Below, piece by piece: positions 6,432-6,464 of a stretch of DNA of 6,464 nucleotides; position 1 is the stretch's first letter; every line of letters begins with the position of its first letter. Source of the DNA: Bacillota bacterium (GTDB taxonomy: Bacteria; Bacillota; Clostridia; Christensenellales; Aristaeellaceae); NCBI GenBank assembly GCA_023415145.1, contig JAEZLW010000151.1:1-6464 (forward strand), written 5' to 3'. The position numbers were made by a program, and so were the translations under genes. The notes below the pieces were generated by a model, which did not search any database, was not told the origin of the DNA, and saw only the letters and a list, made by a program, of their open reading frames with translations.

Positions 6432-6464
6432 CTCCCCATTTGGTGAAAATAAACTCGGGCTGAG
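6403..6464 (-). CDS. OmpR/PhoB-family response regulator, C-terminal end only
   Basis: Only the last 19 residues, ending at TAA (6405-6403), are in the window. They read PEFIFTKWGVGYYF and then TDKD. The (K)WGVGYYF pattern is the C-terminal beta-hairpin of the winged-helix DNA-binding domain in OmpR/PhoB-type regulators. Position directly before, and overlapping, a histidine kinase supports a cognate pair. The receiver domain and the start lie beyond the window, so the subfamily cannot be named. This reading frame is distinct from that of the kinase, so the two are not fused. Confidence 0.85.
   Translation of the reverse strand, partial: QPEFIFTKWGVGYYFTDKD

Overview
All genes in this window lie on the minus strand, so the window is read from its right-hand end leftwards. 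GC is moderately high. Strong AAGGAGG-type ribosome-binding sites, two lipoproteins with GerMN (sporulation/germination GerM) domains and a Gram-positive-style two-component system suggest a member of the Bacillota, most likely a clostridial lineage. That placement is inference from gene content; there is no rRNA or other marker gene in view.

Region 1 (about 6464-2330) is a compact signalling operon. It starts with the last residues of an OmpR/PhoB-type response regulator, cut by the window edge. Next comes a complete membrane sensor histidine kinase, then two lipoproteins. The first lipoprotein has one GerMN domain plus a C-terminal NTF2-like domain. The second has what I read as three successive GerMN-like repeats. 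The lipoprotein genes overlap by four bases (ATGA), so their translation is probably coupled. The order regulator-kinase-GerMN lipoprotein recalls actinobacterial mtrA-mtrB-lpqB, and the position of two accessory envelope proteins after a kinase also recalls walRK-yycHI.

Region 2 (2312-1350) is an Rsm22/METTL17-family methyltransferase-like protein. It starts 17 nt after the second lipoprotein gene and so probably belongs to the same transcript. It keeps a glycine-rich SAM-binding motif and four cysteines in the family's Fe-S cluster arrangement. It is probably a small-subunit ribosome assembly factor.

Region 3 (1349-1193) is an intergenic gap with a candidate sigma-A promoter and a perfect 10-bp inverted repeat lying across that promoter. 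I see no convincing intrinsic terminator in it.

Region 4 (1192-1, running off the left edge) is the N-terminal 397 residues of a P2-type cation-transporting ATPase, closest to the Ca2+-ATPase (IIA) group. It has the TGES, PEG and DKTGT motifs, and an M4 motif reading PEGMLA where SERCA has PEGLPA.

No tRNA, rRNA, CRISPR array or mobile element was seen. The most interesting points are the kinase/GerMN-lipoprotein module, the three-repeat GerM protein, the linked Fe-S-type Rsm22 gene, the inverted repeat over the ATPase promoter, and the missing canonical start of the kinase.
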